In this document: one piece after another, positions 27,949 to 35,743 of the stretch
Layout: each line of letters opens with the position of its first letter
Position numbering within the stretch: the first letter of the stretch is position 1
Virus record (IMG/VR): IMGVR_UViG_3300027777_000004
Span: 1 to 58,499 of that record
Origin: a virus
Reading direction: 5' to 3' (one strand)
Length of the DNA: 58,499 bases
Made by a program: the position numbers and the translations under genes
Notes under the pieces: model-generated
What the model was told of the DNA's origin: nothing
The model's database searches: none
Seen by the model: only the letters and a program-made list of their open reading frames with translations

Positions 27949-28251
27949 ATGTCATGCGAGAATTGGTGGCACAAGCCCTGTCCTCGGCCCTCCCAGCCGG
28001 AACCGCAGGCTCTACCCGAGCCGCCGGAACCAGCCCCGACCCCAGTGACGCCTAGTCACTATCGCCAGCACCCTTCTGGCATACAGGCGATCACTATTAC
28101 CGAAGGATTTTCGTTCAATCTTGGGAACGTAGTGAAATACGTTTGGAGAAGCGACCATAAAAATGGGATTGAGGACTTAGAGAAGGCCCTATGGTATCTA
28201 GCCCGGGAGATAGACCGGCGCAAGGCGCAGTTGAAGGAGGAGGGCAAGTGA
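27949..28251 (+). CDS. DUF3310-like protein
   Basis: A 100-residue protein with 'ATAGGTG' before ATG. The core HYRQHPSGIQAITITEGFSF then NLGNVVKYVWRSDHKNG, IEDLEKALWYLAREI matches the family often annotated as DUF3310 (nucleotide kinase-like in some phages). The N-terminal 30 residues are Pro-rich and extra. It is common near replication or recombination genes of phages; its biochemical activity is not known to me. Confidence 0.85.
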   Translation: MSCENWWHKPCPRPSQPEPQALPEPPEPAPTPVTPSHYRQHPSGIQAITITEGFSFNLGNVVKYVWRSDHKNGIEDLEKALWYLAREIDRRKAQLKEEGK

Positions 28252-28631
28252 TCCCAGATACCCTAGAGCAGGTCATACTCAGCGACCTAGAGCCCCTCTG
28301 CCCGCAGGAGCTAGAGGGTGGGATGCGGGCCCTCTGTACGCTCATGGTCAGTCGCACATGCACGGCACTGACGGGCAAGACGCAGCTTCGAGAGGACTCC
28401 ATGGGGGAGAAGCGGGCGGCTCAAGGCTGGCTGGAAGGTGGGGTAGGTACAGTCACATTTGAGCAGGCTTGCTCCCTTCTGGACTATGACTGCGAATGCG
28501 CCCGTAATCGCATCCTGCGATATGTAGCCACCGAAAAGGCCCGTACCATAAAGCTTATACCCCCCAAGGAAACCCGCTCATGCAGGACAACATCTACGCC
28601 TTCGACCCAGAGAGTCAGTCATACGGGTTGA
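28248..28631 (+). CDS. Hypothetical protein
   Basis: A 127-residue protein beginning GTG in a GTGA overlap with the DUF3310-like gene; the SD GGAGGAGGG just before is very strong. It is a mixed helical sequence with several Cys (LDYDCECARN) and a Lys/Arg/Thr-rich C-terminus that overlaps the next gene by 52 bases. Function unknown. Confidence 0.55.
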   Translation: MIPDTLEQVILSDLEPLCPQELEGGMRALCTLMVSRTCTALTGKTQLREDSMGEKRAAQGWLEGGVGTVTFEQACSLLDYDCECARNRILRYVATEKARTIKLIPPKETRSCRTTSTPSTQRVSHTG

Positions 28632-28921
28632 GCTGGTCTGCCCAGTTTGAGCTGGTCATGAAGTGGGCACCCGCTATCACATTGCTCACAGCAATAACAG
28701 GGTCGAAGCCGGGGCGGGACAGGGTCATGGCGGTTATGGCCATGCTGCAATACGCAGCGGCACAGACGCCGATCCCAGCGGACGACAAGGTCGCAGCCCT
28801 GACTGCAAAAATGTTGCTGACGGTCGAGGGGGGCGCGCTAGTAGACTATTTACACTCACTGTTCCTAGGACTAGCGGAGCCAAGCAATCATGCCCAGCCT
28901 GATCGACCTGCTGGTACTTAG
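28580..28921 (+). CDS. Hypothetical protein
   Basis: A 113-residue, mostly helical protein with hydrophobic faces (WAPAITLLTAITG, MAVMAMLQYAAA), overlapping its neighbours at both ends (52 and 32 bases). It is not obviously membrane-spanning. It precedes the lysis cassette. Function unknown. Confidence 0.5.
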   Translation: MQDNIYAFDPESQSYGLSWSAQFELVMKWAPAITLLTAITGSKPGRDRVMAVMAMLQYAAAQTPIPADDKVAALTAKMLLTVEGGALVDYLHSLFLGLAEPSNHAQPDRPAGT

Positions 28922-29174
28922 TGGAATCGGCTGCATAGCCCTTTTCCCATACGCATTGCAGTATCTACGCAAGCTTCCAGCCAGACCGGCCCCGACCCCG
29001 GCGGTTGCGAACCATACGCAGTGGCAGACCCACTGGACTAACACCCTCATTCAGCTTCTCAATGAGCTGGATGAGAGCGGCGATCCCGAGGCAGTTGCGC
29101 TCACCCGCGACCTCATGTGGCAGATTTTGGGAGGCGGGGAAAGAAAGCCCGCCACGCATGGGGGGGTGAATTAA
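28890..29174 (+). CDS. Small N-terminal membrane protein
   Basis: A 94-residue protein with one N-terminal membrane segment (LIDLLVLSGIGCIALFPYAL, about residues 4-23), then a Pro-rich linker and a soluble helical tail. One of three or four small membrane proteins in tandem around the predicted lysin, it is a holin or spanin-like candidate by context only. Confidence 0.55.
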   Translation: MPSLIDLLVLSGIGCIALFPYALQYLRKLPARPAPTPAVANHTQWQTHWTNTLIQLLNELDESGDPEAVALTRDLMWQILGGGERKPATHGGVN

Positions 29175-29175
29175 T

Positions 29176-29637
29176 ATGCCCACCCTGCACCCAATCTACC
29201 GGATGGTCGCATGTGCCGCGATGGCCGGGATGTATCTGGTCTACCGGCACGGCGGCGGCGACCTGCGCGTCCCGCTGATCCCTATCCCGGCGGTCGCCCG
29301 AATACCGGAGCTAGTTGAGCTAGCCAAGGGCATGACCGCTCAGGATAAGCGGGCTCTCCGCGAGGCTTATCAAATCCTTGCCCGCTGCATCGCATCCGAC
29401 CCCGCCGACGAGCCGGTGTTCGATACTGTGCTGGCGATACGGGAAGCCCACAGAGCGGCCCTCCTGTGCGTCTGGCGGGGCGTGCTGAACAATCACCCCG
29501 GCAAGTACCCCGGCCTGCGAGAAGCCCTTGAGGGGGCCGTCCAGAAGCGGCTGGGCAGTGACGACGCCGCCGTGTCCCCGCCCATCCGGCAGGATGCTGC
29601 TGCCGTACTCAACGAAATAGCGGAGACGCTTCAGTGA
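29176..29637 (+). CDS. Membrane-anchored hypothetical protein of the lysis region
   Basis: A 153-residue protein with a weak hydrophobic N-terminus (MVACAAMAGMYLVYRHG) followed by a helical soluble domain (AKGMTAQDKRALREAYQI). It ends ATGA-coupled with the lysin candidate. It could be a holin partner or unrelated. No catalytic motif. Confidence 0.5.
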   Translation: MPTLHPIYRMVACAAMAGMYLVYRHGGGDLRVPLIPIPAVARIPELVELAKGMTAQDKRALREAYQILARCIASDPADEPVFDTVLAIREAHRAALLCVWRGVLNNHPGKYPGLREALEGAVQKRLGSDDAAVSPPIRQDAAAVLNEIAETLQ

Positions 29638-30653
29638 AGGATCGGGCAACAGCACAATTCGCAGCACCGCAGGACGCCCTCGAACAATACGAGAAGGGCT
29701 TCGTCGGGGCCTACGTTGACCCAGCGGCGACCCTCTCACTAGCCCAAGCCATTCGGGCCCGGGGCCAGAGCCATCTGGCTAGGCAGGCCATCAAAGAATA
29801 CGGCCTTGAGAACACTGGCGAGGGGAAGCTCAGTCTCCCCTACCTCGCAGCCACGACCCTTTACCCCGGCTGTCTGCCGGGACTGCCGCAGCTACGCGGC
29901 GACTGCGTGAGTTTCTCGACACGCACCACGGGACTTGTGTCCTATTGTGCAGCCCTCATGTACGGCGAGAACGATCCCCGGTATGTGGCCCCGGCCCTGT
30001 CCCCCATCGCTATTCAATCTAGCTGCTTCAGTACCGAAGCACTGTTTTTTTTCAGAGGCTATGACGGGGACGGGTGGAGCTGTGCCGCTGCTGCCGAGGT
30101 AGCGATCACCAAGTCGGGCCTAGTGCTGCGACAGAACTACCCTGACTTACGGCTAGACCTAACGGAATACAATCCGCAGACCGCTGGAAAGTGGGGCAGG
30201 GTGGCACCCCCTGCCGACGTTCAGCAGATGACCTCGCAGCATGTGTGCCAGAACGCCACCACTTGCCACTCATGGGAGGAAGTGCGGGACATGCTGGCCA
30301 ATGGCTATGCCGTTAGCACTTGCGGTGGCGAGGCATGGGTCAGTGAGCGCGACGATTGGGGCGTCTGCAAGAGGAGCAACAAGTCTTGGGCACACGCCAT
30401 CTCGGCCATCGCAGCGGACGACCGGCCCGAGACTCACCAGAAGTACGGGTGTGGCTTGATATGCCTCTGCAATTCTTGGGGCCCGTATCTCACTGGCCCT
30501 GACACTGTCCACGGCACGACTAAGAAGATACCGTCTGGTGCTTTCTGGACGCGGTGGTCGGACTGCCGCGATAGGTATTTCATCGCCATCGGTACTGGCG
30601 AGGGTTGGAAGGGAAACAAGTTGCCCGATTGGGGGCTAGGAGGAATCGTCTGA
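29634..30653 (+). CDS. Papain-fold cysteine peptidase-like protein, candidate lysin
   Basis: A 339-residue protein with a papain (C1) triad pattern: Gln86-x4-Cys91 (PQLRGDCVSF), His254 (SWAHAISAIA) and Asn280 in CLCNSWGP, the typical NSWG signature. Several other cysteines could form disulfides. There is no signal peptide at the N-terminus. Lying between small membrane proteins, ahead of a signal-bearing protein and a holin-like protein, it may be the peptidoglycan-degrading endolysin or another peptidase for host takeover. Papain-type enzymes are known as bacterial and phage hydrolases; the substrate here is inferred, not shown. Confidence 0.75.
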   Translation: MKDRATAQFAAPQDALEQYEKGFVGAYVDPAATLSLAQAIRARGQSHLARQAIKEYGLENTGEGKLSLPYLAATTLYPGCLPGLPQLRGDCVSFSTRTTGLVSYCAALMYGENDPRYVAPALSPIAIQSSCFSTEALFFFRGYDGDGWSCAAAAEVAITKSGLVLRQNYPDLRLDLTEYNPQTAGKWGRVAPPADVQQMTSQHVCQNATTCHSWEEVRDMLANGYAVSTCGGEAWVSERDDWGVCKRSNKSWAHAISAIAADDRPETHQKYGCGLICLCNSWGPYLTGPDTVHGTTKKIPSGAFWTRWSDCRDRYFIAIGTGEGWKGNKLPDWGLGGIV

Positions 30654-30868
30654 TGAAGAAACTGATTGTTACTTTGGCCTTGGTGGTAGCAGCATGGCAG
30701 GTACAGATGGCTGTCGAAGCTGGAGTCTCCACCGTTTCGACGCGGCATCGCCGTCGCCTGCTACAGCCACGACCAGCACAGGCCGAGTCCCTTTGCCCGC
30801 CGGGAGCCAAGTCATGTCCAGCCGTACCGCCGAAGCCACCGCAGCCGACGACAAATCCAACCCGCTAG
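30653..30868 (+). CDS. Small secreted / spanin-like protein
   Basis: A 71-residue protein; ATG overlaps the lysin stop (TGATG). The N-terminus is a signal peptide (MKKLIVTLALVVAAWQVQMA), followed by a basic segment, two Cys (SLCPPGAKSC) and a Pro-rich end. Its gene overlaps the next one (30814) in another frame, an arrangement like o-spanin/i-spanin pairs, though no clear lipobox is seen. Confidence 0.55.
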   Translation: MKKLIVTLALVVAAWQVQMAVEAGVSTVSTRHRRRLLQPRPAQAESLCPPGAKSCPAVPPKPPQPTTNPTR

Positions 30869-31095
30869 GCGGCGAGTTCCTCCTGCGGACGGCTGAGAGA
30901 TTCGGCGTCCCGGTGGTGCTGCTGATCCTGCTCCTTTGGTGGGCGCGCACTGATATTGTGCAGCCGCTTCTGAACGCCCATTTTGAAATGGTCGGCAAGA
31001 TAGTGGAGGGGCAGGAGACTCATACCAAGGGGCTGGATAGCCTAGGCCGCAAGCTGGATGAGCTTATCTCTGCCACCAAAAGCCTAAGCAGATGA
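30814..31095 (+). CDS. Single-span membrane protein, holin- or spanin-like
   Basis: A 93-residue protein with SD GGGAG. After a polar N-terminus there is one membrane segment (FGVPVVLLILLLWWA, about residues 30-45) and then an amphipathic helical tail (KIVEGQETHTKGLDSLGRKL) that looks like a coiled coil. This topology fits a holin of the single-span class or an inner spanin. It is ATGA-coupled to the sigma-like gene. Confidence 0.6.
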   Translation: MSSRTAEATAADDKSNPLGGEFLLRTAERFGVPVVLLILLLWWARTDIVQPLLNAHFEMVGKIVEGQETHTKGLDSLGRKLDELISATKSLSR

Positions 31096-31604
31096 CACGG
31101 CTCACCGCCGAACAGCAGCAGCTAGCAGAAGACGCAATCAGATATTGCGGGCCAGTGATAGCGCAATTCCTCAAGGTCAACGATGACCTAAAGAGAGCGG
31201 CCCGCAGGGTAGACCTAGCCAGCACTGCCATGTACGCGGTGTGCTTGGCGGCAACTACCTATGACGCAGAGAAGTCTAAGCCCTCTACGTATTTCAGTAT
31301 CGCCATTCGGCATGCACTGATACGGGCAGTGCTGCGGCAGCAGAAGCTCGACGGCAGATACATAGCAGTGGAGTCCCTGCTAGAGCCATCGCCCAACGTC
31401 CACCGCACACGGCAGGAGATGCGTGCGCTCAAGGCCCTCAAGAGTCTCTCGGCCTATGATAAGACGCTGCTCGAAGACCGGCTCATCGAAGCCGTTACCC
31501 TAGAACAACTGGGCCTAGAGCAACGACTTGATCCCCGCACCGTAGCCAAGAGGGTATCATCGGCCATCGACAAGCTACGCCGTGCGGAGGACAATCTCCC
31601 CTGA
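31092..31604 (+). CDS. RNA polymerase sigma-factor-like protein
   Basis: A 170-residue protein. Residues about 35-85 resemble sigma70 region 2: helical, with AARRVDLASTAMYAV, YDAEKSKPSTYFSIAIRHAL and IRAVLRQQK, matching the 'FDP..g..FstYa...Ir..i' core. Residues about 113-165 resemble region 4 with a helix-turn-helix: LSAYDKTLLEDRLIEAVTL, EQLGLEQRLDPRTVAKRV, then IDKLRR. Region 1.1 and 3 are absent, as in short ECF-like factors. It could redirect host RNA polymerase to late or middle phage promoters. It is last in the rightward unit and ends overlapping the leftward recombinase gene by 30 bases. Confidence 0.75.
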   Translation: MTRLTAEQQQLAEDAIRYCGPVIAQFLKVNDDLKRAARRVDLASTAMYAVCLAATTYDAEKSKPSTYFSIAIRHALIRAVLRQQKLDGRYIAVESLLEPSPNVHRTRQEMRALKALKSLSAYDKTLLEDRLIEAVTLEQLGLEQRLDPRTVAKRVSSAIDKLRRAEDNLP

Positions 31605-32363
31605 CTTCACGGCCTTGATGAACTGCTTGTAGTTGGGAATCTTCGGGTAGCCTGCCTGCCTAGCAAGCAACGCCCACTTCACTTGGCTGGGCGTTGGCAA
31701 GTCCCGCTTGCAGATGATCTCCTTCTGGTGGAATGTCCATAGAGATAGGTTGTCGAGGCTCATCCCTTTGTCCCGCTGATACTTCAGCAACTCCACCATC
31801 TCCCGCTCGGCCTTGTCTATCCGGTAATACTGGTTGGGCCTCTCGCCCCTCTTCTTCCAGCCAATCGGACAGCCATGGGAGTATGGCCTGCCCTGTGACT
31901 TGCGCAGGGCAATGGTTTCATTCGTCCGTTCGCGGGTGAACTCCCTCTCTAGTTCCGATACCGCCAGAAGTATCTGCTTAAAGAACTTGCCCAGCGCGGT
32001 GCTGGTATCTATTTGCAAGTCCATGCTGTGGAACACCACGCCCCGGGCACCGAACATATCCATGGTGCCGATGCCATCTTTGAGGGAACGGAATGCCCTG
32101 TCCAGCTTCGAGCAAACCACATGATCCCCGGGCTGGGCAAGAGCATACACCTGCCGCCCATACTCCCGTTCTGTGAAAGGCTTCTTACCAGATTGAGCCT
32201 TGTCATAGAACCAACCGCCCCACTGTACGCCCTTGTCCCGCAGGGTTCGCTCCCAATATCCATAGCAGCGATGTTCTTGTACCTCTTGGGTTAGCTCCTG
32301 CTTGGCAGTGGAATGCCGCCCATACCCATAACACACGGGGGGCCGACCATTAGGTGTCGCCAT
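31575..32363 (-). CDS. Serine recombinase (resolvase/invertase family)
   Basis: A 262-residue protein; ATG at 32363 overlaps the preceding stop. The N-terminal catalytic domain shows YGYGRHSTAKQ (nucleophile Ser in the RxS motif), DKAQSGKK (GSxx loop-like), DHVVCSKLDRAFRS (the LDRlxRs motif) and ELEREFTRERT. The C-terminal about 110 residues (GWKKRG onward) form a helix-rich DNA-binding part. It is larger than a small invertase and smaller than large integrases. As the phage already has a tyrosine integrase, this may be a resolvase, an inversion enzyme or a second integrase. No invertible segment with paired sites is recognised. Confidence 0.85.
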   Translation of the reverse strand: MATPNGRPPVCYGYGRHSTAKQELTQEVQEHRCYGYWERTLRDKGVQWGGWFYDKAQSGKKPFTEREYGRQVYALAQPGDHVVCSKLDRAFRSLKDGIGTMDMFGARGVVFHSMDLQIDTSTALGKFFKQILLAVSELEREFTRERTNETIALRKSQGRPYSHGCPIGWKKRGERPNQYYRIDKAEREMVELLKYQRDKGMSLDNLSLWTFHQKEIICKRDLPTPSQVKWALLARQAGYPKIPNYKQFIKAVKSGEIVLRTA

Positions 32364-32790
32364 CAAAGCCACCATCCTCCCCGGTGTCATCGTCAAGCAG
32401 ATAGCCGCCGCCCTGCCGCGCATCCCAGATGCAGTTATGGATCGTATCGGCCCAAGCTATGTCAATGAACATACTCATAACACTCAGGGCGATAGTGCGC
32501 TCGACCACCCAATGCTCTTCCTCCCACTCGCCGTCGGCCATAGTCTCTAGGTCTAGGTAGACCTCCTTGCAGACCTCAACGAACTCCGCGTCTTTGTCTT
32601 GAGCGGCGACAGCCGCCCGAGTTTCTATAGACGCGGAGATATGAATAGGCTTCGCAGTTGGGTCAGCTTCACGCAGTGTTCCCAAGAACTCGAACGCCGT
32701 CTTGCCTGCCGATGCAGGTAGTTCATAGCCCCCATCTGTCTCAATGATGTCATTGAAAATCCCCACTAGAGCCGCGTCATACCATGCCAT
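32350..32790 (-). CDS. Hypothetical acidic protein
   Basis: A 146-residue acidic protein (WEEEHWVVERTIAL; C-terminus DDDTGEDGGFDGDT). Mostly helical with aromatic residues. It overlaps both neighbours on the leftward strand (13 and 13 bases), so it is translated in a coupled operon. Function unknown. Confidence 0.55.
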   Translation of the reverse strand: MAWYDAALVGIFNDIIETDGGYELPASAGKTAFEFLGTLREADPTAKPIHISASIETRAAVAAQDKDAEFVEVCKEVYLDLETMADGEWEEEHWVVERTIALSVMSMFIDIAWADTIHNCIWDARQGGGYLLDDDTGEDGGFDGDT

Positions 32791-32968
32791 CTTCAGCCTC
32801 CTTCGTCTGCTTAGAGGGGAACAACATATCCATCGCCTTCATGCGGGCTGGTATTACAACCATGTCATTGCATTCGCCGCAGCACCGACCGTCGTTGATA
32901 GGACGGGCATTATTCCCATACCCATAATACTGTTGCTTGCATATCGAACACTTCTGCATCTCCATCAT
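32777..32968 (-). CDS. Small zinc-finger protein
   Basis: A 63-residue protein with CSIC near the N-terminus and GRCCGECN about 20 residues later, around the phrase YGNNARPINDG. The pattern CxxC...NNAxPIxxGxCCxxCN is known from small phage and bacterial zinc proteins of unknown function. SD is GGGAGA-like. Confidence 0.75.
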   Translation of the reverse strand: MMEMQKCSICKQQYYGYGNNARPINDGRCCGECNDMVVIPARMKAMDMLFPSKQTKEAEDGMV

Positions 32969-33486
32969 TCTCTCCCTTCGTTGTATTTGTTGAACTCAAT
33001 TCTCAACTGCTCTTTGATTACCAGCAACGATTGCATGGTGGATAAATCATTACTGCCATGAACGTACATGCTGGTAATCGCATCGTTCACCACCTTGGAT
33101 AGCACGGCAAAGGTGCAGCCTGCGTACCCATCGCCGGTATTTTTCAACACCAGTGTGTAGGTAACCGGATACGAAAACGGCACAGTGTCGGGCTTGGGTA
33201 CTCTCTGGTACTTCACCGCCGCTGGCCAATGAATGCCCTTGAGCCACGCCTTGAAGTCGGGAACCACATGCTGGGTGTAGCGGGGCGTATAGCCCTTCTT
33301 CTCCAGCTCCAACTCCATCAGCGCATGGGCATCTTCACCCTGCACATACATGAACTCGCCCCGCTTCGGTCGCGTAATGCCAATGCCGCACTCCGTGCAT
33401 ACGGTCATAGGTATCTCTACCCAACTACGCTCATCCTCTGTGCAAATCTGCCGCAGGTCTAGAACCTTCAGCTTCTTCTTCGCCAT
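32965..33486 (-). CDS. Hypothetical protein with a CxxC pair
   Basis: A 173-residue protein; ATG at 33486 overlaps the stop of the gene before it. It has CTECGIGITRPKRGEFMYV near residues 28-46 (one CxxC), then a helical/beta C-terminus. Metal binding is possible. Operon coupling on both sides. Function unknown. Confidence 0.55.
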   Translation of the reverse strand: MAKKKLKVLDLRQICTEDERSWVEIPMTVCTECGIGITRPKRGEFMYVQGEDAHALMELELEKKGYTPRYTQHVVPDFKAWLKGIHWPAAVKYQRVPKPDTVPFSYPVTYTLVLKNTGDGYAGCTFAVLSKVVNDAITSMYVHGSNDLSTMQSLLVIKEQLRIEFNKYNEGRE

Positions 33487-33701
33487 CAGTCGTCCTCCCC
33501 TTTGGTAATGCCATGGGCGATAGACTTCGCCCATGACTCAATCTCAGAAACCCTACCTCGCACGACCCAACGCAGGTGTGCGTCATACTCATCCCAATCT
33601 TGGAATATGATGTTGGCGTACTGGCGCAGCCGGGGCGAATGCTCCACCCGATACTGCGCTCTCCACTCCACATCACTTGGGTCAATCTTCTTGCCCATCA
33701 C
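33486..33701 (-). CDS. Hypothetical small protein
   Basis: A 71-residue protein (MMGKKIDPSDVEWRAQYRVE) with Trp and Tyr spread through and a basic/acidic mix. Start may be the second Met (33698). It overlaps the upstream gene by 20 bases. Function unknown. Confidence 0.55.
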   Translation of the reverse strand: MMGKKIDPSDVEWRAQYRVEHSPRLRQYANIIFQDWDEYDAHLRWVVRGRVSEIESWAKSIAHGITKGEDD

Positions 33702-34338
33702 TCACCCTTTCTTGTTGGACTAGGTATCGGTCAATCTCGTCGATCACACTCACGACAATCGCTGGCTCTGTCTCTTTGGTCGCTTCACTGAGCCGCCTGA
33801 GAACGCTCATCAGAATCGCCCTGTCGGGATTCAAATACTCCACCCCATGGATAGGGGTATGGGCCAATGGCTGCGTCATATCTCGAATGGCCAGTAGGGC
33901 ATACGGATCATCAGGGTTCAGTGCCCGCTGCTTGGTATTCGGATGCCTATTCAAACAGTCGGCATCCATAATGCAACCCTGCTTGAACCCAAGCTGCAAC
34001 TCTATCCCCGCAGGCAAGCACCATAGGTGGTACTGGTTCGCCTCATCCACCACCCTGCCAGACCTGGGGTACAGCTCAATGGCTTCCCGATCCCGGCCCA
34101 CCAGCTCATCCTTGATACGTTGGAAGTGCCGCCAATCACGCACTGGCTCCCGGTTAGGGGTGCGGATTGACAGGTGAATCCAACCCTGCCCACCCTCTAC
34201 GTTATCCAGACGGGTGAGCAGCACAACGTAGTAGCTGTTCTTGCACAGCACTGTGGTGTTCCTCCCAGCCAAATGCACAGTAGGCTCACTCAACTCCCAT
34301 GTAGTCCACTGTTTACCCTTCGGACGTTTCGTACTCAT
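33682..34338 (-). CDS. Conserved phage protein (DUF7694-like)
   Basis: A 218-residue protein. Residues about 55-120 follow the pattern SIRT...PVRDWRHFQRIKDELVG, AIELYPRSGRVVDEANQYHL, which I associate with a small conserved domain of unknown function (DUF7694-like; not checked by search). The C-terminal part is helical. No known activity. It overlaps neighbours in the leftward operon. Confidence 0.65.
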   Translation of the reverse strand: MSTKRPKGKQWTTWELSEPTVHLAGRNTTVLCKNSYYVVLLTRLDNVEGGQGWIHLSIRTPNREPVRDWRHFQRIKDELVGRDREAIELYPRSGRVVDEANQYHLWCLPAGIELQLGFKQGCIMDADCLNRHPNTKQRALNPDDPYALLAIRDMTQPLAHTPIHGVEYLNPDRAILMSVLRRLSEATKETEPAIVVSVIDEIDRYLVQQERVSDGQED

Positions 34339-34549
34339 CCTTCTCTGCCTCCTTCTCTGTCTCGACGCAGTGAATGGGAACGATCTCTACCTTGTAGCAA
34401 TCGCAATCAGCGGGGTGCGCGAAGTTCACCATCGCCTCCCGCATGGTCTTGGCAGTGACCATCATGGTGTGTGCCCCAGCCCATGGCCCGATAGCACCCC
34501 GTCGCAGCCGGTTCTGCTCCAGCCAGTATGTAATTAAAAACTGCTTCAT
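34313..34549 (-). CDS. Hypothetical small protein
   Basis: A 78-residue protein: beta/alpha start (MKQFLITYWLEQNRLRRG), a HPADCDCYKVEIV Cys/His stretch, and an acidic C-terminus. It overlaps both neighbouring genes by a few bases. Function unknown. Confidence 0.5.
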   Translation of the reverse strand: MKQFLITYWLEQNRLRRGAIGPWAGAHTMMVTAKTMREAMVNFAHPADCDCYKVEIVPIHCVETEKEAEKDEYETSEG

Positions 34550-34830
34550 TGCTGCCCTGTCCCTTCTGCCTTGTTGATTACGTTCACTGCTCTTTGCGTT
34601 GGCGAGTCGTTATCGGGAGTCGCGCCGCCCAAACAGCGGAGCATCACCATCTCAATCAACGTAGCCAGCAACTCGGGTGCTGCCGCTATGAGTCTGGCAT
34701 CAGCGTCCCCAATATGGCTGGCAACATGAACCCGCGAAGGGGCATCCCCCTCCTCCCTCGCCCACACTTGGGCCCCATCCTCTGCCCCCTCCTCATACAC
34801 CGTCCAGACACCGGGAGTAATGTCACTCAC
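34546..34830 (-). CDS. Small conserved phage protein (ARLIAAAPELL type)
   Basis: A 94-residue protein. The start is taken as GTG at 34830, overlapping the TGA of the gene before; it opens MSDITPGVWTVYEE when read as Met. DARLIAAAPELLATLIEM is a motif found in a great many small phage proteins (often 'ARLIAAAPELLEAL'), whose function is not known. The same motif recurs in the 41536 gene. Confidence 0.6.
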   Translation of the reverse strand: MSDITPGVWTVYEEGAEDGAQVWAREEGDAPSRVHVASHIGDADARLIAAAPELLATLIEMVMLRCLGGATPDNDSPTQRAVNVINKAEGTGQQ

Positions 34831-35152
34831 TGGCCACCTCCTCCTCATCCTCATCCTCCTTCTGATCCTCCTCCCAAGTCTCACACCAATCGGCAACCCT
34901 GCGAGACTGCATGCAGGTATAGCTGGTTTCAGTCTCCGTGGGGTCGCCGTCCTGCTCGACATCGCCATCCTCGCAAGAGCCATTATCGTCGATCATGTCG
35001 TGCAGAAAACCATCGCAGTGACAGTCAGTGGCCATGTCAAGGGCCATCTGGTCAGCAGTCTCTTGGTCACGCGCCTCGAAATCGAACTCGACTTCGTGGA
35101 TGCGAGTGACATAGAACTTCACTCTGTAATTCTTCTTCTCACTCGCACTCAT
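34823..35152 (-). CDS. Hypothetical acidic protein
   Basis: A 109-residue protein starting at MSASEKKNYRVKFYV; the longer frame upstream is basic and overlaps another gene, so is rejected. The first half is beta-rich (RIHEVEFDFEARD), the second very acidic with Cys residues, ending EEDQKEDEDEEEVASE. Strong acidic tails recur in several leftward genes. Function unknown. Confidence 0.55.
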   Translation of the reverse strand: MSASEKKNYRVKFYVTRIHEVEFDFEARDQETADQMALDMATDCHCDGFLHDMIDDNGSCEDGDVEQDGDPTETETSYTCMQSRRVADWCETWEEDQKEDEDEEEVASE

Positions 35153-35462
35153 CTTCGTCCTCTTCGGGGTTAGGGGTGGTGGTATCGTCCTCTTCGTTCT
35201 CTTCCTCGACTTGGTTGTCGGGATCGTCGTACTCCGACAGGAACCACTGCACATCAACCAGCATGCAGTAGGCTTGCTTGAGGCAGTCCTCCTTCTCCTG
35301 CTGCTCCTCAGTCACGCCAGCGATAGGGGTGGTCAACACAATCTTGGGACTCAGCTCCCGAAACGGTGCTATCGTTCTGCGCAGTCTGGCAATGAGAGTC
35401 TCCGTTCGCAGGGCATGGAACATCAGCCCGTTGCTGGGCTTGGGTGTAGTGGACATCGTCAT
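35139..35462 (-). CDS. Hypothetical protein with acidic tail
   Basis: A 107-residue protein. N-terminal two thirds are helical with ALRTETLIARLRRTIAPF and QEKEDCLKQAYCMLVDV, followed by a long Glu/Asp-rich tail. ATG overlaps the stop of the LexA-like gene. Function unknown. Confidence 0.55.
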   Translation of the reverse strand: MTMSTTPKPSNGLMFHALRTETLIARLRRTIAPFRELSPKIVLTTPIAGVTEEQQEKEDCLKQAYCMLVDVQWFLSEYDDPDNQVEEENEEDDTTTPNPEEDEDECE

Positions 35463-35743
35463 TCATCTTCTTTCTTGGTGACGTAGCTACGCCAGTTGTA
35501 GGAAATACCTCGGGCTCCACAGACTGTGACCTCTTTCTTCTTCACTAAATTCTTGACCATCTGAGCAATGAAGTTCAGGCTAGTCCAACCAAACGCCTTG
35601 GCTATCTGACGATAGGACGGCTGGACCCCCGTCTTATCTATCGACATGGCCACCATGACAAGCAGCTCATGCTCACGGGGCGTAAGCCCCTTGGGCGGGG
35701 CGGGCATTGCTGCCCTGCCCCGCCGCCCGGGTTTAGCTTTCAT
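35459..35743 (-). CDS. LexA-type winged-helix DNA-binding protein
   Basis: A 94-residue protein. After a basic N-terminus, LTPREHELLVMVAMSIDKTG, QPSYRQIAKAFGWTS, NFIAQMVKNLVKK matches the LexA N-terminal winged helix (LTxxQxxxLxxIxxxxxxxGxxPSxxEIAxxxG). No autocleavage protease domain follows. It could be a phage regulator controlling the leftward genes or lysogeny. Its gene is ATGA-linked to the next. Confidence 0.7.
   Translation of the reverse strand: MKAKPGRRGRAAMPAPPKGLTPREHELLVMVAMSIDKTGVQPSYRQIAKAFGWTSLNFIAQMVKNLVKKKEVTVCGARGISYNWRSYVTKKEDE

Noticed and set aside
27786-28055. An 89-codon frame over the start of the DUF3310-like gene
   Set aside because: It is a shadow frame; the family core is clearly in the other frame.
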